Part shown: piece by piece, positions 1 through 10,100 of the stretch
Numbering within the stretch: position 1 is the first letter of the stretch
Layout: each line of letters starts with the position of its first letter
Origin: Balneolia bacterium
Lineage (GTDB): Bacteria > Bacteroidota > Rhodothermia > Balneolales > Cyclonatronaceae
Direction of reading: 5' to 3'
NCBI GenBank assembly: GCA_022565795.1
Contig: JAIUMA010000006.1
Span: forward strand, 29,757-93,756
DNA: 64,000 nt
The notes under the pieces: generated by a model
Databases searched by the model: none
The model's input: the letters and a program-made list of their open reading frames with translations, nothing else
Told to the model about the DNA's origin: nothing
Program-made: the position numbers and the translations under genes

Positions 1-1408
1 CGCCGGTTATGCCGTCGTCTTTAAAGCTGGAGGCGATAAGCGCAGCCAGACCGGAAGCGTGTGGTGCCGCCATCGATGTTCCCTGGTAGAACTGATAGTT
101 GCCGTTGGTGACAGTACTTAAAACACCACGGGTTCCACCTGCAATCAGATTGCCACTGGGGTCTGTTGTTTCACCGCCGGGTGCGGACAGGTGAATCCAG
201 TCACCGTACTGAGAAAACCACGATTTTTGGTCATTGTGATTGGTTGAAGCTACGGCCATAACTTCCGGGTTGGAAGCAATCGGATGGCTGGCTGTAGCTG
301 AGCCATTGTTACCTGCTGCAAAAATCACCAAACCGCCTTGAATCGGTCCCTGAGGATTACCGTTTTCATCGAAACCAGCGGTTTCAATGAAGTAAAGAAT
401 GGCATCGCGCAGTACCTGGGAAGCACCTCCGCCGCCCCAGCTGTTGCTCGAAATAACGGCTCCGTTATCAGCGCCGTATACGATAGCCTCAGCAAATCCA
501 CCACCGCCGGTTGCTCCAACAAATACACGGCTGGTCATAATGCGTACCCCGGAATCTTCAGAACCATCGCCTCCGGCAACGCCGGCTACTCCAATACCAT
601 TATTATTTTGGGCAGCAATGGTTCCGGCGCAGTGGGAACCGTGGCCGTTAACGTCCTGAATGTCGCTGCTGCTTGTAACGTGGCTCCAACCGTGTATGTC
701 GCCGTCGTATCCGTTTTCCGGACCGGGAAACGGATTGATCCAGTGCATATTCTGAAGATCCGGATGATTGATATCAATACCGGTATCAACTACCTGTACG
801 ATAATATCTGATGTGCCTTGTTCTATTTCCCAGGCTGGGAAAAGAGAAATATCAGCTCCCGGAGTTCCATCTGTTTGGCCGGTGTTATTGTAATGCCATT
901 GTTCATCGAGACGGGGATCATCGGTCGGAAGATCACCGTTCATGAGCTCTGCCAGTTCCTCAGCGGAAAAGGGGTCGGAAGCCGGCATTCCAAGCGTTTC
1001 ATACTTGTAGGAGGGCTCAGCATAGCGGATATACTCGTCGAGGCTGTACATCTCAACCACTTCTGATACGCTAAGGGAGGCATCAAACTCGATGGTGTAC
1101 CAACGGTCGAGTCCGTATGCGGTGTGCTGGGCGGCATACCGGGGGTCGGTACGGATTGTCTGCGTCATGGAAACGACGTTAAGCTGCTGGTGCAGCGCGT
1201 CGATAGAAGAAATTGATGTTCGTGCCTGTGTTTCGGCCATCCCGCGGTTTAGCAGGGGGAGGGCGTCTTCACTAAACTGAACGATTACTTTATTGGGCTC
1301 TTTGGCAACTGTATCCTGTGCCAGCGTCTGTCCGACAAACGCTGAGACCAGAAACAGCAACGCCATTAATCCTGTTGTGAGGATTTTGGTTGTATTGCCT
1401 GGTAGCAT
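1..1408 (-). CDS. Secreted subtilisin-like serine protease (S8), 3' end outside window
   Basis: My own reverse-strand translation from the ATG at 1406-1408 is open to the window edge, giving about 469 residues. An N-terminal signal peptide with a hydrophobic core ends near a QTLAQD junction. An inhibitor_I9-like pro-region probably follows, up to about residue 150. The S8 catalytic triad is visible: Asp208 in VVDTGID, His256 in NGHGSHCAGT and Ser445 in GTSMAAPHASG, with an oxyanion Asn in AAGNNG. The family cleaves peptide bonds outside the cytoplasm. The C-terminus, often a type IX sorting or Ig-like domain in this group, is cut off. The family call is firm; substrate unknown. Confidence 0.93.
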   Translation of the reverse strand, partial: MLPGNTTKILTTGLMALLFLVSAFVGQTLAQDTVAKEPNKVIVQFSEDALPLLNRGMAETQARTSISSIDALHQQLNVVSMTQTIRTDPRYAAQHTAYGLDRWYTIEFDASLSVSEVVEMYSLDEYIRYAEPSYKYETLGMPASDPFSAEELAELMNGDLPTDDPRLDEQWHYNNTGQTDGTPGADISLFPAWEIEQGTSDIIVQVVDTGIDINHPDLQNMHWINPFPGPENGYDGDIHGWSHVTSSSDIQDVNGHGSHCAGTIAAQNNNGIGVAGVAGGDGSEDSGVRIMTSRVFVGATGGGGFAEAIVYGADNGAVISSNSWGGGGASQVLRDAILYFIETAGFDENGNPQGPIQGGLVIFAAGNNGSATASHPIASNPEVMAVASTNHNDQKSWFSQYGDWIHLSAPGGETTDPSGNLIAGGTRGVLSTVTNGNYQFYQGTSMAAPHASGLAALIASSFKDDGITG

Positions 1409-1800
1409 ATATGATATAGAATTAGTTGATTCGGTTGATTAGTAATGGGTTCTGTACAGCAAGTCCCGGCGGCTGAATTACGGTTTACAAATCGAAACTC
1501 CGGAGGCTGGAGCGGGTCTACAGTCTTTCAAAAGTTGATGTAGATGTATAGGTTGAAAACCAGAAAATGTATCAGAAGGATAGTCCAAAATGGCGGGAAG
1601 TTGTTGTTTTTTTAGAATGAAATAAATATAAACTTTTTGCCGGGTTATAAAAATTAACTTCCGGAGAAGCTATTCATAACGTTTTTCAGCCAGAAGGGCT
1701 GAGGCTGCAGCCTTCTGCAGATTAAGGGAAAAGTCTATTGATATCATAAAAAATCCGTAATTTATCCCATCTTTTGAATCCTCATATAAATAGAAGCACT
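1409..1800. other. Divergent intergenic region
   Basis: About 390 bases separate the divergently transcribed protease and DUF4920 lipoprotein genes. It must carry both promoters. The stretch around 1600-1670 is AT-rich with T and A runs, typical of promoter DNA here. No RNA gene or repeat was recognised. Confidence 0.5.
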
Positions 1801-2298
1801 ATGAATCGCCTTTTGTTGTCTGCACTCTTTCTAACTCTGGTTTTTACACTGGCAGCCTGCTCATCCGAAACCGAGGGACCTGCTCCTGCTCCCGATGCAG
1901 AAACAGCCGAGCTCTCACATTTTGGAGAATCATTCACCCCGGCTGATTATATATATGTAGTGGATATGCTCCCGCTGGTAACTGAAGAGGAAAGCGCACC
2001 CATGCAGGTAAGAGGCGAAATCGTTGAAGTGTGCCAGTCTAAAGGATGCTGGCTAACACTTGCATCCGAAAGTGACATTATGGTTAGGGTTACCTTCAAA
2101 GATTATGAGTTCTTCGTGCCGAAAGATATTGCCGGACGCGAAGTAATACTTGAAGGTATTGCCTGGCTGGATGAAGTATCCGTTGCGCATCAGCAGCACT
2201 ACGCCGAAGATGCCGGTGAAAGCGAAGAAGAAATTGAGGCCATAACAGAGCCGAGCATGAGCTATTACTTTGAGGCCACCGGAGTAATCCTGCTCTGA
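1801..2298 (+). CDS. DUF4920 family lipoprotein
   Basis: 165 residues. The ATG at 1801 is preferred over an in-frame TTG at 1774, because it places a clean lipoprotein signal right at the N-terminus, with lipobox TLAAC followed by SSETEG. The mature part contains the DUF4920 core: a VRGEI strand, a CQSKGCW motif with two conserved cysteines, and a conserved tail ending in FEATGVIL. The family is a small OB-like periplasmic or membrane-attached domain without a proven function; the paired cysteines could bind metal or form a disulfide. It lies 14 bases upstream of the small haem c protein, so the two are probably co-transcribed. Confidence 0.85.
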   Translation: MNRLLLSALFLTLVFTLAACSSETEGPAPAPDAETAELSHFGESFTPADYIYVVDMLPLVTEEESAPMQVRGEIVEVCQSKGCWLTLASESDIMVRVTFKDYEFFVPKDIAGREVILEGIAWLDEVSVAHQQHYAEDAGESEEEIEAITEPSMSYYFEATGVILL

Positions 2299-2312
2299 TC
2301 CTGACCCTGATA

Positions 2313-2744
2313 ATGAAACGCCTTTTTCTGCTCTCTTTTCTTTTTTTGATGCTCTCTGCAGGCATAACCTGGTCTTGTACACAGGATGCCGGAGAGCAGC
2401 ACCCTACCTTGTCGGAGCTTATGAGGGAGCGGACCAACCAAATTCGTGATATCCGGGCTGCCATAGAATCGGGTCAGCAGCCGGACGCCTCCCTTTTTGA
2501 ATATGATGTGTTCACAAACGGTGAGCCCTCACGCGATGCACTTAAAGAACCGGGCGTGCAGGGGCAGCTCATGGCATTCGATACGTTTTATGCCCGCTTT
2601 GCGGAGAATCCAACGCCCGCGAATTACGATATCATGATTAAGACCTGTATTAGCTGTCATGAAAGACTTTGTCCCGGACCACTGCGCCTTATACGCAGCC
2701 TGTCGATTGAAGAAATGGAAGAACCCGGTTTTCAGATGTTTTAA
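2313..2744 (+). CDS. Small exported c-type cytochrome-like protein
   Basis: 143 residues. A hydrophobic N-terminal segment (about 4-20) ends at Cys22 in TWSC, a relaxed lipobox or a signal peptide. A single haem c attachment motif, CISCH (Cys112, Cys115, His116), lies close to the C-terminus, as in cytochrome c' -type four-helix proteins; the preceding segment is predicted mostly helical. The haem would be attached in the periplasm. It follows the DUF4920 gene by 14 bases. The exact cytochrome family was not identified, and the role (electron transfer or ligand sensing) is inference. Confidence 0.7.
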   Translation: MKRLFLLSFLFLMLSAGITWSCTQDAGEQHPTLSELMRERTNQIRDIRAAIESGQQPDASLFEYDVFTNGEPSRDALKEPGVQGQLMAFDTFYARFAENPTPANYDIMIKTCISCHERLCPGPLRLIRSLSIEEMEEPGFQMF

Positions 2745-2784
2745 AATGCCTTTGATTTGGCATAAAATTAACAAATAAAGGAAT

Positions 2785-4473
2785 ATGAAGTTTGTTACTT
2801 CACTAATAACTGCATTTATGCAGGAGAAAGACGCGAAAACGAACATTAAAGGACTACTTAAGTTCTTTGCGTTTCTCCTGTTTATAATCATCACCTACAC
2901 TATCCTGTTCCATTTTATTATGGCGCTGGAAGACAGGGAATACAGCGTGGTAACCTCTTTTTACTGGACCCTCACTGTTATGTCGACTCTTGGCTTTGGA
3001 GATATCGTCTTTCAGTCGGATCTTGGCAGGACTTTCTCGATGGTGGTACTGTTATCGGGAGTAGTGCTTCTGCTGATTATGCTGCCCTTTACCTTTATCA
3101 AGTTCTTTTATGCGCCATGGCTGGAGGCTTACAATAAAACAAAAGCTCCAAGCGAACTATCCGCTGAGATAAAAAATCATGTAATTATCACAAATTACGA
3201 CTCAGTAACCCGCTCACTCATTGAGAAGCTGAAGGACTTTGGTCATCCCTATTACATACTGTGCAGCGATCATGGAAAGGCCATCAATTTATATAATGAT
3301 GGCTATAAAGTGGTTGTTGGCAAGCTGGATGACCCGAATACCTACCGCAGAATACGGGTGCAACAGGCGGCAATGGTTGTGGCAAGCTGTAACGATATGG
3401 TGAATACCAGCGTAGCTTTCACGGTGCGTGAAATTTCTGAAGATGTTCGTATTGTTACTCTGGCAAGCTTTGAAGATTCTGTAGATATCCTGAGGCTGGC
3501 CGGAAGTAATACGGTTATTCAACTGGCCAAGATGCTTGGTCAGTCACTTGGACGGCGCACATTGGGAGGAAGCGCCCGCGTGCACGTAATAGGGCGCTTC
3601 GATCAGCTGGTAATTGGTGAGGCTCCGGCCATCGATACGCCATTGGTTGGTAAAACCATAGCAGAAAGTAAGCTTCGTCAGCAAACCGGTGCCAGTATAA
3701 TAGGTGTATGGGAGCGCGGTGAATTTAAAGCTGCAATGCCCGATACCAAAATCCAGCGGCACACGGTTCTGGTGATGGCCGGTAAGGTAGATCAACTCCG
3801 TAACTACGACGAGCTTTTCGGGATTTATCACAGCGACGACAAACCTGTAATTATTATTGGAGGAGGCCGGGTAGGTTTGGCTACTGCTAAATCGCTTGAA
3901 GACCGCCAGATGGATTATGTTATCGTAGAAAGAGACAGAACGCGGCTTAGAGATCCGGAAAAGTTTATTCACGGTGATGCTGCCGATATAAAAACGCTTA
4001 AAAAAGCGGGAATTGATGATGCTCACACGGTTATCATTACGTCCAACAAAGACGAAATCAATATTTACCTGACGCTCTACTGCAGGCGACTCCGCCCTGA
4101 TATTCAGATTACGGCCCGTGCTACCGATGATCGGAACGTAAGCAGTCTTCACCGGGCAGGTGCCGATTTTGTGATGTCTTACGCCACAATGGGAGCAAAC
4201 GCCATATATAATTCTCTGGATTCATCCGAGATACTTACGCTAGCCGAAGGTCTGGATATTTTCAGAGTTCCTGTCCCTCAGAAGCTGGTAGGCGTTACGC
4301 TTATTGAGAGTGATATACGAGCCAAAACGGGCTGCAGCGTTATTGCCATTAAAGTTAACGACGAGATGGTAGCCAATCCTGATCCCGAAAATCCAATCCC
4401 GGAAGAGAGTGAGCTTGTACTGATTGGAGATTATAATTCGGAGCAGAAATTCATGAAATATATAAATGAATAA
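2785..4473 (+). CDS. Potassium channel with two RCK (TrkA-N/TrkA-C) modules
   Basis: 562 residues with an AAAGGA Shine-Dalgarno before ATG 2785. A Kch/MthK-like pore comes first: TM1 about 25-48, a pore helix, selectivity filter TLGFGD (68-73), and TM2 about 82-108. Two cytoplasmic RCK units follow. The first has a degenerate Rossmann strand (VIITNYDSV, about 133) and a TrkA-C segment to about 345. The second has a canonical GGGRVGLA nucleotide-binding loop (about 358) and a TrkA-C segment ending at the C-terminus. Two RCKs in one chain let a tetramer form the full gating ring without a separate soluble RCK subunit. It probably conducts K+ gated by nucleotide, Ca2+ or another ligand. Confidence 0.92.
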   Translation: MKFVTSLITAFMQEKDAKTNIKGLLKFFAFLLFIIITYTILFHFIMALEDREYSVVTSFYWTLTVMSTLGFGDIVFQSDLGRTFSMVVLLSGVVLLLIMLPFTFIKFFYAPWLEAYNKTKAPSELSAEIKNHVIITNYDSVTRSLIEKLKDFGHPYYILCSDHGKAINLYNDGYKVVVGKLDDPNTYRRIRVQQAAMVVASCNDMVNTSVAFTVREISEDVRIVTLASFEDSVDILRLAGSNTVIQLAKMLGQSLGRRTLGGSARVHVIGRFDQLVIGEAPAIDTPLVGKTIAESKLRQQTGASIIGVWERGEFKAAMPDTKIQRHTVLVMAGKVDQLRNYDELFGIYHSDDKPVIIIGGGRVGLATAKSLEDRQMDYVIVERDRTRLRDPEKFIHGDAADIKTLKKAGIDDAHTVIITSNKDEINIYLTLYCRRLRPDIQITARATDDRNVSSLHRAGADFVMSYATMGANAIYNSLDSSEILTLAEGLDIFRVPVPQKLVGVTLIESDIRAKTGCSVIAIKVNDEMVANPDPENPIPEESELVLIGDYNSEQKFMKYINE

Positions 4474-4846
4474 AACTCAGTCGGCTGATATAATGATATT
4501 TATTGGGTCGTTCAGCTTTAGGGCTGCAGAGGGCTCCGATGGCAAGTTTGAGATTATCAGCCGCAATAAAAGCCTGCACGAGGCCGAAAACGCCTTTAGG
4601 TCTAAGATTAAAGAGTACTTTGCATCACAGCCCGGTTTACTGCCGGCAAAAATTTATCTGCTGGATATTATCGAAATAGAAGAGACAGCCAAGCCCGCCC
4701 TGCTGTTCTTCGAAAAAGTGAGCGTAGGGGAAGACGAGGAAAAAAGCGCTGTATTTTTCAGCCCGCTACCGCTGAGAGAGTCTCACGCTACTACCTGGTC
4801 GGCCAGCATGCCTGGAAACCCGGAGCTCTTTCTGGAAATAGAGTAG
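4466..4846 (+). CDS. Hypothetical protein overlapping the K+ channel gene
   Basis: 126 residues, starting inside the last eight bases of the channel gene, so translation is probably coupled. No signal peptide, membrane segment or known motif was seen. The sequence is acidic with mixed alpha/beta character, including a strand-like KIYLLDIIEI segment. The overlap suggests a channel-associated cytoplasmic protein, but this is inference from context only. Confidence 0.6.
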   Translation: MNKTQSADIMIFIGSFSFRAAEGSDGKFEIISRNKSLHEAENAFRSKIKEYFASQPGLLPAKIYLLDIIEIEETAKPALLFFEKVSVGEDEEKSAVFFSPLPLRESHATTWSASMPGNPELFLEIE

Positions 4847-4969
4847 CATTAAGACTCTTTAAAGTTTAATCCGGGTTAATCGGGGTTTCGTAAAGTAGAG
4901 CAAGTGGTGCAGTAAAACGCCCAAAAAATCGCTTCTGGGAAGTATTCCCAACTTTTTTCAAGAATTTTG

Positions 4970-5007
4970 AAAAAAAAGTGTAACAAATCGGGGGTTCGTG
5001 CATCATA
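4970..5007 (+). promoter_or_regulatory. 38-bp promoter-like element, copy 1
   Basis: An A8 tract is followed by GTGTAAC, a GC-rich core containing GGGGGTTCG, and CATCATA. The same 38 bases occur without mismatch in reverse orientation at 10849-10886. TGTAAC (4979-4984) and CATCAT are 16 bases apart, a spacing typical of ECF-sigma -35/-10 elements, and TGTAAC resembles known ECF -35 boxes. The response-regulator start codon lies 36 bases downstream. Identity of the two copies is seen directly; recognition by the ECF sigma at 11083 is inference. Confidence 0.7.
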
Positions 5008-5043
5008 TCAATAACAACACTCAATAACTCTACTTTCAAAACA

Positions 5044-5634
5044 ATGCGAGTTCTCTTTCCAAGTACACTACCAAATATAGCTCAGGCGCCTGACGTCTCC
5101 GCTGCTTCCTACTCTCCAATTCAGCTTTGGGAAGTCTTTTTGGAGCCTTCTTCTTACGGCCCGCCTTCGACATTAGGCGAAAACTATATGATCCATCCGG
5201 CCTCCCGACTGGGTTCGTTGTCTGATGTATCTGAGTTTGGCCGCAAGCTAAAGACACAGCGCAAGCTTAAAGTACTTCACATCGAGGACACTCCTGAGAT
5301 TCGCCTCATCGCAAACATTTTCCTGAAGGATGAATACGACATCCAAAGCGCATCATGTGGTGAAGAAGCCGTAGAGAAAGCATCGAAAGAGAAGTACGAC
5401 ATCATCCTTATGGATATCAACCTTGGAGAGGGTTGTGATGGTTTTGAAGTTAGTGAGCAGCTTAGACAGCTGCCGGGTTATGAGAATGTTGCAATCATCG
5501 CAGTTACCACGAGCAACTACCTTGAAGTAAGAGGCAGATGCATTGAAACGGGTTTCAATGCCTTCATTCAGAAGCCATTCGAAAAAAGAGACCTGAAAAA
5601 TACGATTACCCAGCTCATGAGGTACTCACGTTAA
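5044..5634 (+). CDS. Receiver-only response regulator with N-terminal extension
   Basis: 196 residues. A CheY-like receiver spans about 75-195: acidic pair Glu81/Asp82, phospho-acceptor Asp124 in LMDINL, Thr155/Thr156, and Lys177 in QKPF. There is no output domain. About 70 residues precede it (Pro/Ser-rich, no known motif), which is unusual; an internal Met at 49 is an alternative start, but the promoter-like element ends only 36 bases before the first ATG. The gene precedes the anti-sigma-like protein by 49 bases. The receiver may control the sigma/anti-sigma pair by protein-protein contact, which is inference. Confidence 0.85.
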   Translation: MRVLFPSTLPNIAQAPDVSAASYSPIQLWEVFLEPSSYGPPSTLGENYMIHPASRLGSLSDVSEFGRKLKTQRKLKVLHIEDTPEIRLIANIFLKDEYDIQSASCGEEAVEKASKEKYDIILMDINLGEGCDGFEVSEQLRQLPGYENVAIIAVTTSNYLEVRGRCIETGFNAFIQKPFEKRDLKNTITQLMRYSR

Positions 5635-5683
5635 TATCATCGACTAAAAACACACCTCATAGTATCCAAACTTCTTAACTAAT

Positions 5684-6484
5684 ATGTCCGCAACGAACTC
5701 ACATACCTACGACCTGATTGAAGAGTATCTGTCAGGCAGTCTCAGCGAAGAGCAGACCGATATGCTCTGGGCTGAACTTCTGAGCGACGGAGATGCAATG
5801 GATTACCTTCAAACGATGTCAGCCATGAAAAAACTGGCCGGCAACGGAGAATTCACGGTTGAAAATCCTCTGTCTGAAATAGATTTTGATTACGACAAAT
5901 CCGCTTTTGAAACACCCGATTCCGAATCTGATAAACTTGCCGGTTCCATCACATACGGAAATGGTGGTTTTACCTGGAAATGGATTGCCGCAGCCCTGGT
6001 TATGATTATGGCTGCTGCCGGAATAAGCTATATGGTGCTCCAGGAAAGCACCAACGGTCAGACAGGCCCCATCGCTATGATCGAGTATGATATTTTCAGA
6101 TCAGCCGGCGATGAACTGGCGCTGATGCCAAGCCTTGATGATGTCATAATGCTTTCGGCTTCAGGAGAACATGAGCAGGCGCTTGGCGTGCTTGGCGAAA
6201 TACGGGCCGAGTCTGGTCTCGAAAATGATCCTCAGCTTGCTATACTTGAAGGTTCACTTCACTTCAACGCCGGCGAATTTGAAATGGCTCTGAGCGTTTT
6301 TTCTTCAATCGATCGGTCTGTATTAAGCAGTCGTGAATACGAAGAAGTGCTCTGGTACAAAGCAAACGCAAACGTTCATGCAGGACAGACTCTTGAGGCA
6401 ACCAATACGCTGCAGCAAATCATCCAAATGGATGGTTCATACAGCAGAGTCGCAAAGAACCTGTTAAACAACCTCGGCAGCTGA
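5684..6484 (+). CDS. Membrane anti-sigma-like protein with periplasmic TPR region
   Basis: 266 residues. The N-terminal 50 residues (LIEEYLSGSLSEEQ, then a helix) match the pattern of short anti-sigma domains in Bacteroidota-type ECF partners, without a zinc-binding HxxxCxxC. An acidic linker, one membrane helix (about 98-119), and a helical TPR-like region (about 150-266, with repeats around ALGVLGEI and ALSVFSSI) follow. Topology would put the sigma-binding domain in the cytoplasm and the TPRs in the periplasm. It follows the response regulator as its probable operon partner. Best guess is the anti-sigma factor for the ECF sigma at 11083. Confidence 0.7.
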   Translation: MSATNSHTYDLIEEYLSGSLSEEQTDMLWAELLSDGDAMDYLQTMSAMKKLAGNGEFTVENPLSEIDFDYDKSAFETPDSESDKLAGSITYGNGGFTWKWIAAALVMIMAAAGISYMVLQESTNGQTGPIAMIEYDIFRSAGDELALMPSLDDVIMLSASGEHEQALGVLGEIRAESGLENDPQLAILEGSLHFNAGEFEMALSVFSSIDRSVLSSREYEEVLWYKANANVHAGQTLEATNTLQQIIQMDGSYSRVAKNLLNNLGS

Positions 6485-6547
6485 TTCATGCTGCCGGATA
6501 ACAATCCAACAACCAATTTTAAGCTTAGCACCTTACTGATAGTGTAG

Positions 6548-6574
6548 ACCGGCAGGTTTTGCAGCCGGTTTTAT
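6548..6574 (+). terminator. Probable intrinsic terminator after the anti-sigma-like gene
   Basis: An ACCGGC/GCCGGT stem with a ten-base loop is followed by a TTTTA run, about 65 bases after the stop codon. It would end the response regulator/anti-sigma transcript. Confidence 0.55.
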
Positions 6575-7129
6575 ATGCAGCGCGCTGCACCGACACCTAA
6601 TAAATAATGCGCGCTGTATTCTTTTCTCTTGATAAAAAACACTCGTTGACCCGAGTTCTTAACTTGCTCCCAGGACGGCTATTACCTACATTAGCGGTTG
6701 TTTCTTCAACGTACAACGCGAGCTTCGGCCCGCACTGTGCCAGGAGAAGCAGCCGCTTTTTTTGTGTAGGTGTAAGGGAATGAGCCGGCATTTCCAGTCA
6801 GACAATTCAAACCTTTGATGATTCAGGCTAGGGTGAAAGCGCCCGATACCACGCGAACAGACAATAGGATTGGTATATTTGACAGGTATTCTTAGAATCT
6901 GCCTTAACAGGATAAGGAATCCGATTCACGTGGATGAAGAGAAAAGTACTCCAGAAATATCCGGGTAAATGGCTGACCTGAGACATCAATTGCCCGCTTC
7001 GAAAAGTAATGGTTTCAACTTTCTGCAGATCGTTCTACCAGACATGCAGAGGTATGGCGAATTTACCGATTCGATGAGGATTGGGTAAGATAAGCTGCCT
7101 TTCAAACGGCTCAGACTGTCTTGTGTAAA
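6575..7129. other. Gene-poor gap between convergent units
   Basis: About 550 bases separate the convergent anti-sigma-like and CHAT genes. Only a 64-codon reverse-strand ORF (6597-6791) exists and it has no convincing start signal or homology. No tRNA, intact repeat or insertion sequence was recognised. It may hold decayed sequence. Confidence 0.4.
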
Positions 7130-10100
7130 TCAGGCAGCTTGTGAAGAGCTGTTTTTTCTGAGTTTTACACGTGCAAGCTGAAGCAGAATCAGTATACCGG
7201 CTATGCTGAGGGAGACAGCGGCTATTTTTATAAACCCGGTTCCAGAGTGTACGGGCGCAATATTACCATGCATTACATAGCCGCCCCAAAGAAAAGGGTC
7301 GCTGTTCACATTATTCAGATAGTCCAGACGCGCCTGTCTGAGCGATTCTGCCTTATTTGATCCGGTATCGAGATTCGCAAAGAAGCGGCTCGTAATTTGT
7401 GATGCGGTTTGATCTTTAACCGGCCAAAGGTTCATTAACAGGCTTTGGGCTCCTGCGTATGAAAATGCCCTGGAAAGCCCCAGAATTCCTGAGCCGGCCA
7501 GATATTCGCCCTGGGCCGATTCGCAAGAGCTGAGCACAACCAGGTCCGCGCTGAGGTCAATATCGAAGAGATTATAGGCCCGAACGATGCCGTCGTCGGT
7601 AGTCTGATTGCCGTTACCTGCTTCGTAGATTGCCTGGTGCAGATAAAGAGCCGAAAACAGCGGGTCTTCGTCCTCAACGACACTGTGCGTGGCAAGGTGC
7701 AGTATGCGGGAATTGCCGGCGACCTCATAAAATCTGCTGCGCGTGCTTTCTTCATTCAGAAAAGTTAAAGCGGGCTGAATTTGCTGAAGACTTGAGGCGC
7801 TTCTGTAAATTTCCTGTGGCGCAAAAGGAAGATTGGAAAGCGTCTGATGTCCGGCCGTTCTGAAGTCACTTAGTCCGAATCCGGCATATCCGTAGGTGAA
7901 GTCAGTTCGTCTCTGCTGAGGTTTGGTTAGCAGTTCGTTTGCCGTATTAAGGTAGCTGATGGATGTTTTCTCCAGCAGAAAGGTTGTCGAGCCAAAACTG
8001 TTTGCCGAGTTAGGCGGGGCAACTGGCAGAATTTCGAAAGGAATCTGGTAAAAGCTTCCGTCAGGAACAATGTAGATATGACGATAATCTTCAGGATTGA
8101 GATTGGCGAATACGATGCGGTAAATTTCGTGCAGCTTGTTGAGGTCCGTCGTTCCGGGTCCAAAGCTCAGCTGTGCATCGCGTATAAGCTGGTATAATCG
8201 GGCGGAATCGTCGTGCCTTACAGATTCAATATTTCTTCTGGTGATATGGGTTTGAAACACCTGCTCATTTTGGATGGAGAAGTAAAGAATGATTTCCCCA
8301 CGGCCGAGCGAGCGCTGTACGCCGGATATTTCGAAGCTCTCCTGACTTTCCGGCACAAACGGCGAGATGCGGTCAAGCAGCTGGCTTCTTCTGTTAACTG
8401 CATTGAGTAGATCGTTGCTTATTTGAATGCGTTCGGGTCCTTCGGCATCGGCCAGCTGTCGGCGAAGCCGCTGAATTCTGTTTCCAAGGGCAAAGTCCAG
8501 CAGCAGCTCCTCTTCATTAAGGATAGTTGACTTCAACAGTGGATTATTGAAAAATGCGGAGCGTGAGATAGTCCGAAACTGCTCGTTTACCGCAAGAAGC
8601 TCCGCATAGAGCCCATTTTCGTACAGCAAATTGTGGTGAATACGGTAGGCTTCGGAGAACTCCGGATCTAGCCTCATCTGTCCGGTTTGGGAGTCGGCAC
8701 TTTCACGAAGCCAGGCGGTAATTTCTGCAATTAAATAGCGTGATGACTCCAGAGCCTCCTCAATAAGCCCGCGTTCCAGAAGCAGTTTATGCTGCACATT
8801 CTGTGAGGTAACCGCAATATTAAAAGAGAGCATATCCGGCGAAACTGATGCATAACGCGATGTAAGCTCCCGGGCCTCATCGTAAAGTCCCGCTTCAACG
8901 TAAAGATCGGCCAGGCGAAACGCGGTGGATGCGGCACGAACAACGTCATCCCGCTGCTCGCTTACGGATAGTGCCTGTAAAAAATAGGATGATGCCATCT
9001 CGAAATTATCTTTACGGCTGTAGGTTCGCGCAATTTCGATGAGTGACTGTATGTTATCGAGATAGCGGTCCATCTCTTCGGTAATTTGTCTGGCTTCAGT
9101 CAGGTACTCAAGGGCCTGATCGTACCTGCCGAGACTCTCCCGGGTATGTACACCCATGGATATGAGGATGGATGGGATCTCAGACCGAAGTTCATTTCTG
9201 CTGGCAAGGCTAAGGGCTTCGGATATGTAGTTAAAAGCAAGCTCAGGATTGCGGTTTCTGCGGTAGAAAATATGCAGGTTTCGAAGGATGGAGAGCTGGT
9301 ACTGAAGATTGTTTTCCTGAACGGCAATATCATAGGCCTCAAGCTGGAACTCAATGTACCGGTCGAAGCTGCCGGAATTAAGGTAGGTGATAGCCAGGTT
9401 ATTAAACAGGGCTGTACGGTAGCGGCTGTCTACAAGGAACTCTTCCAGTTCATAAACGGCCTCGTACTCCTGCCGGGCCAGATTCACGTTGCCCAGGCGA
9501 AACAGCACGCCCGCATAGTCCATGCGTGAATTCAGAAGTTCTGTAACGTCGCCCAACTCCTGAGCAAGCGGTATGATTTGCTCATTATACATACGCAGCG
9601 CCTCATGGTAATATCCGGAGACGGTAGAAGAAAACGCGATGTAGTTGAGGAAAAAGAGGGTATCGTAGGAAGGGGGGAGTTGGTTCGAATTAAGAAAATA
9701 ACGTCCGAGTGAGTGAACTTTTTGGAAGTCATTTAATCTATAATAACCAGTGATAATAGTTCTGGCTTTTAAATTCCCCCACAATTCATTCAATCTGAAT
9801 GCTTCATCTAAAGAATCAGTCCAATGATTAAGTAGACTGCGAATATCGGAGACTTGATTAGAATCAATGTCGAGTCTATCAAATAAATGGAAGTGGCAAG
9901 GCGAGAAATCTACAGTATTAAAGCTATAAGAAATTTCAGTGTTTGGGTCGAACTTAGCAAGAGTATTTACTAATTGTGAGGCATGAGAACTTGATAAAGC
10001 TTCAATAATTGACTGGCGGGTATTGAAATCGGCTTGATAGATCGCAAAATCTAAGTAGACTAAGTCACCTTTCTTCTCATAATGATTTATGAAGTTTGAT

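Noticed and set aside
6597..6791. Reverse-strand 64-codon ORF with QCGPKL, the same six residues as in the RpoA-CTD-like protein at 60207
   Set aside because: Only a short stretch matches, the rest shows no repeat pattern, and no clear Shine-Dalgarno was seen. Probably chance or a remnant.
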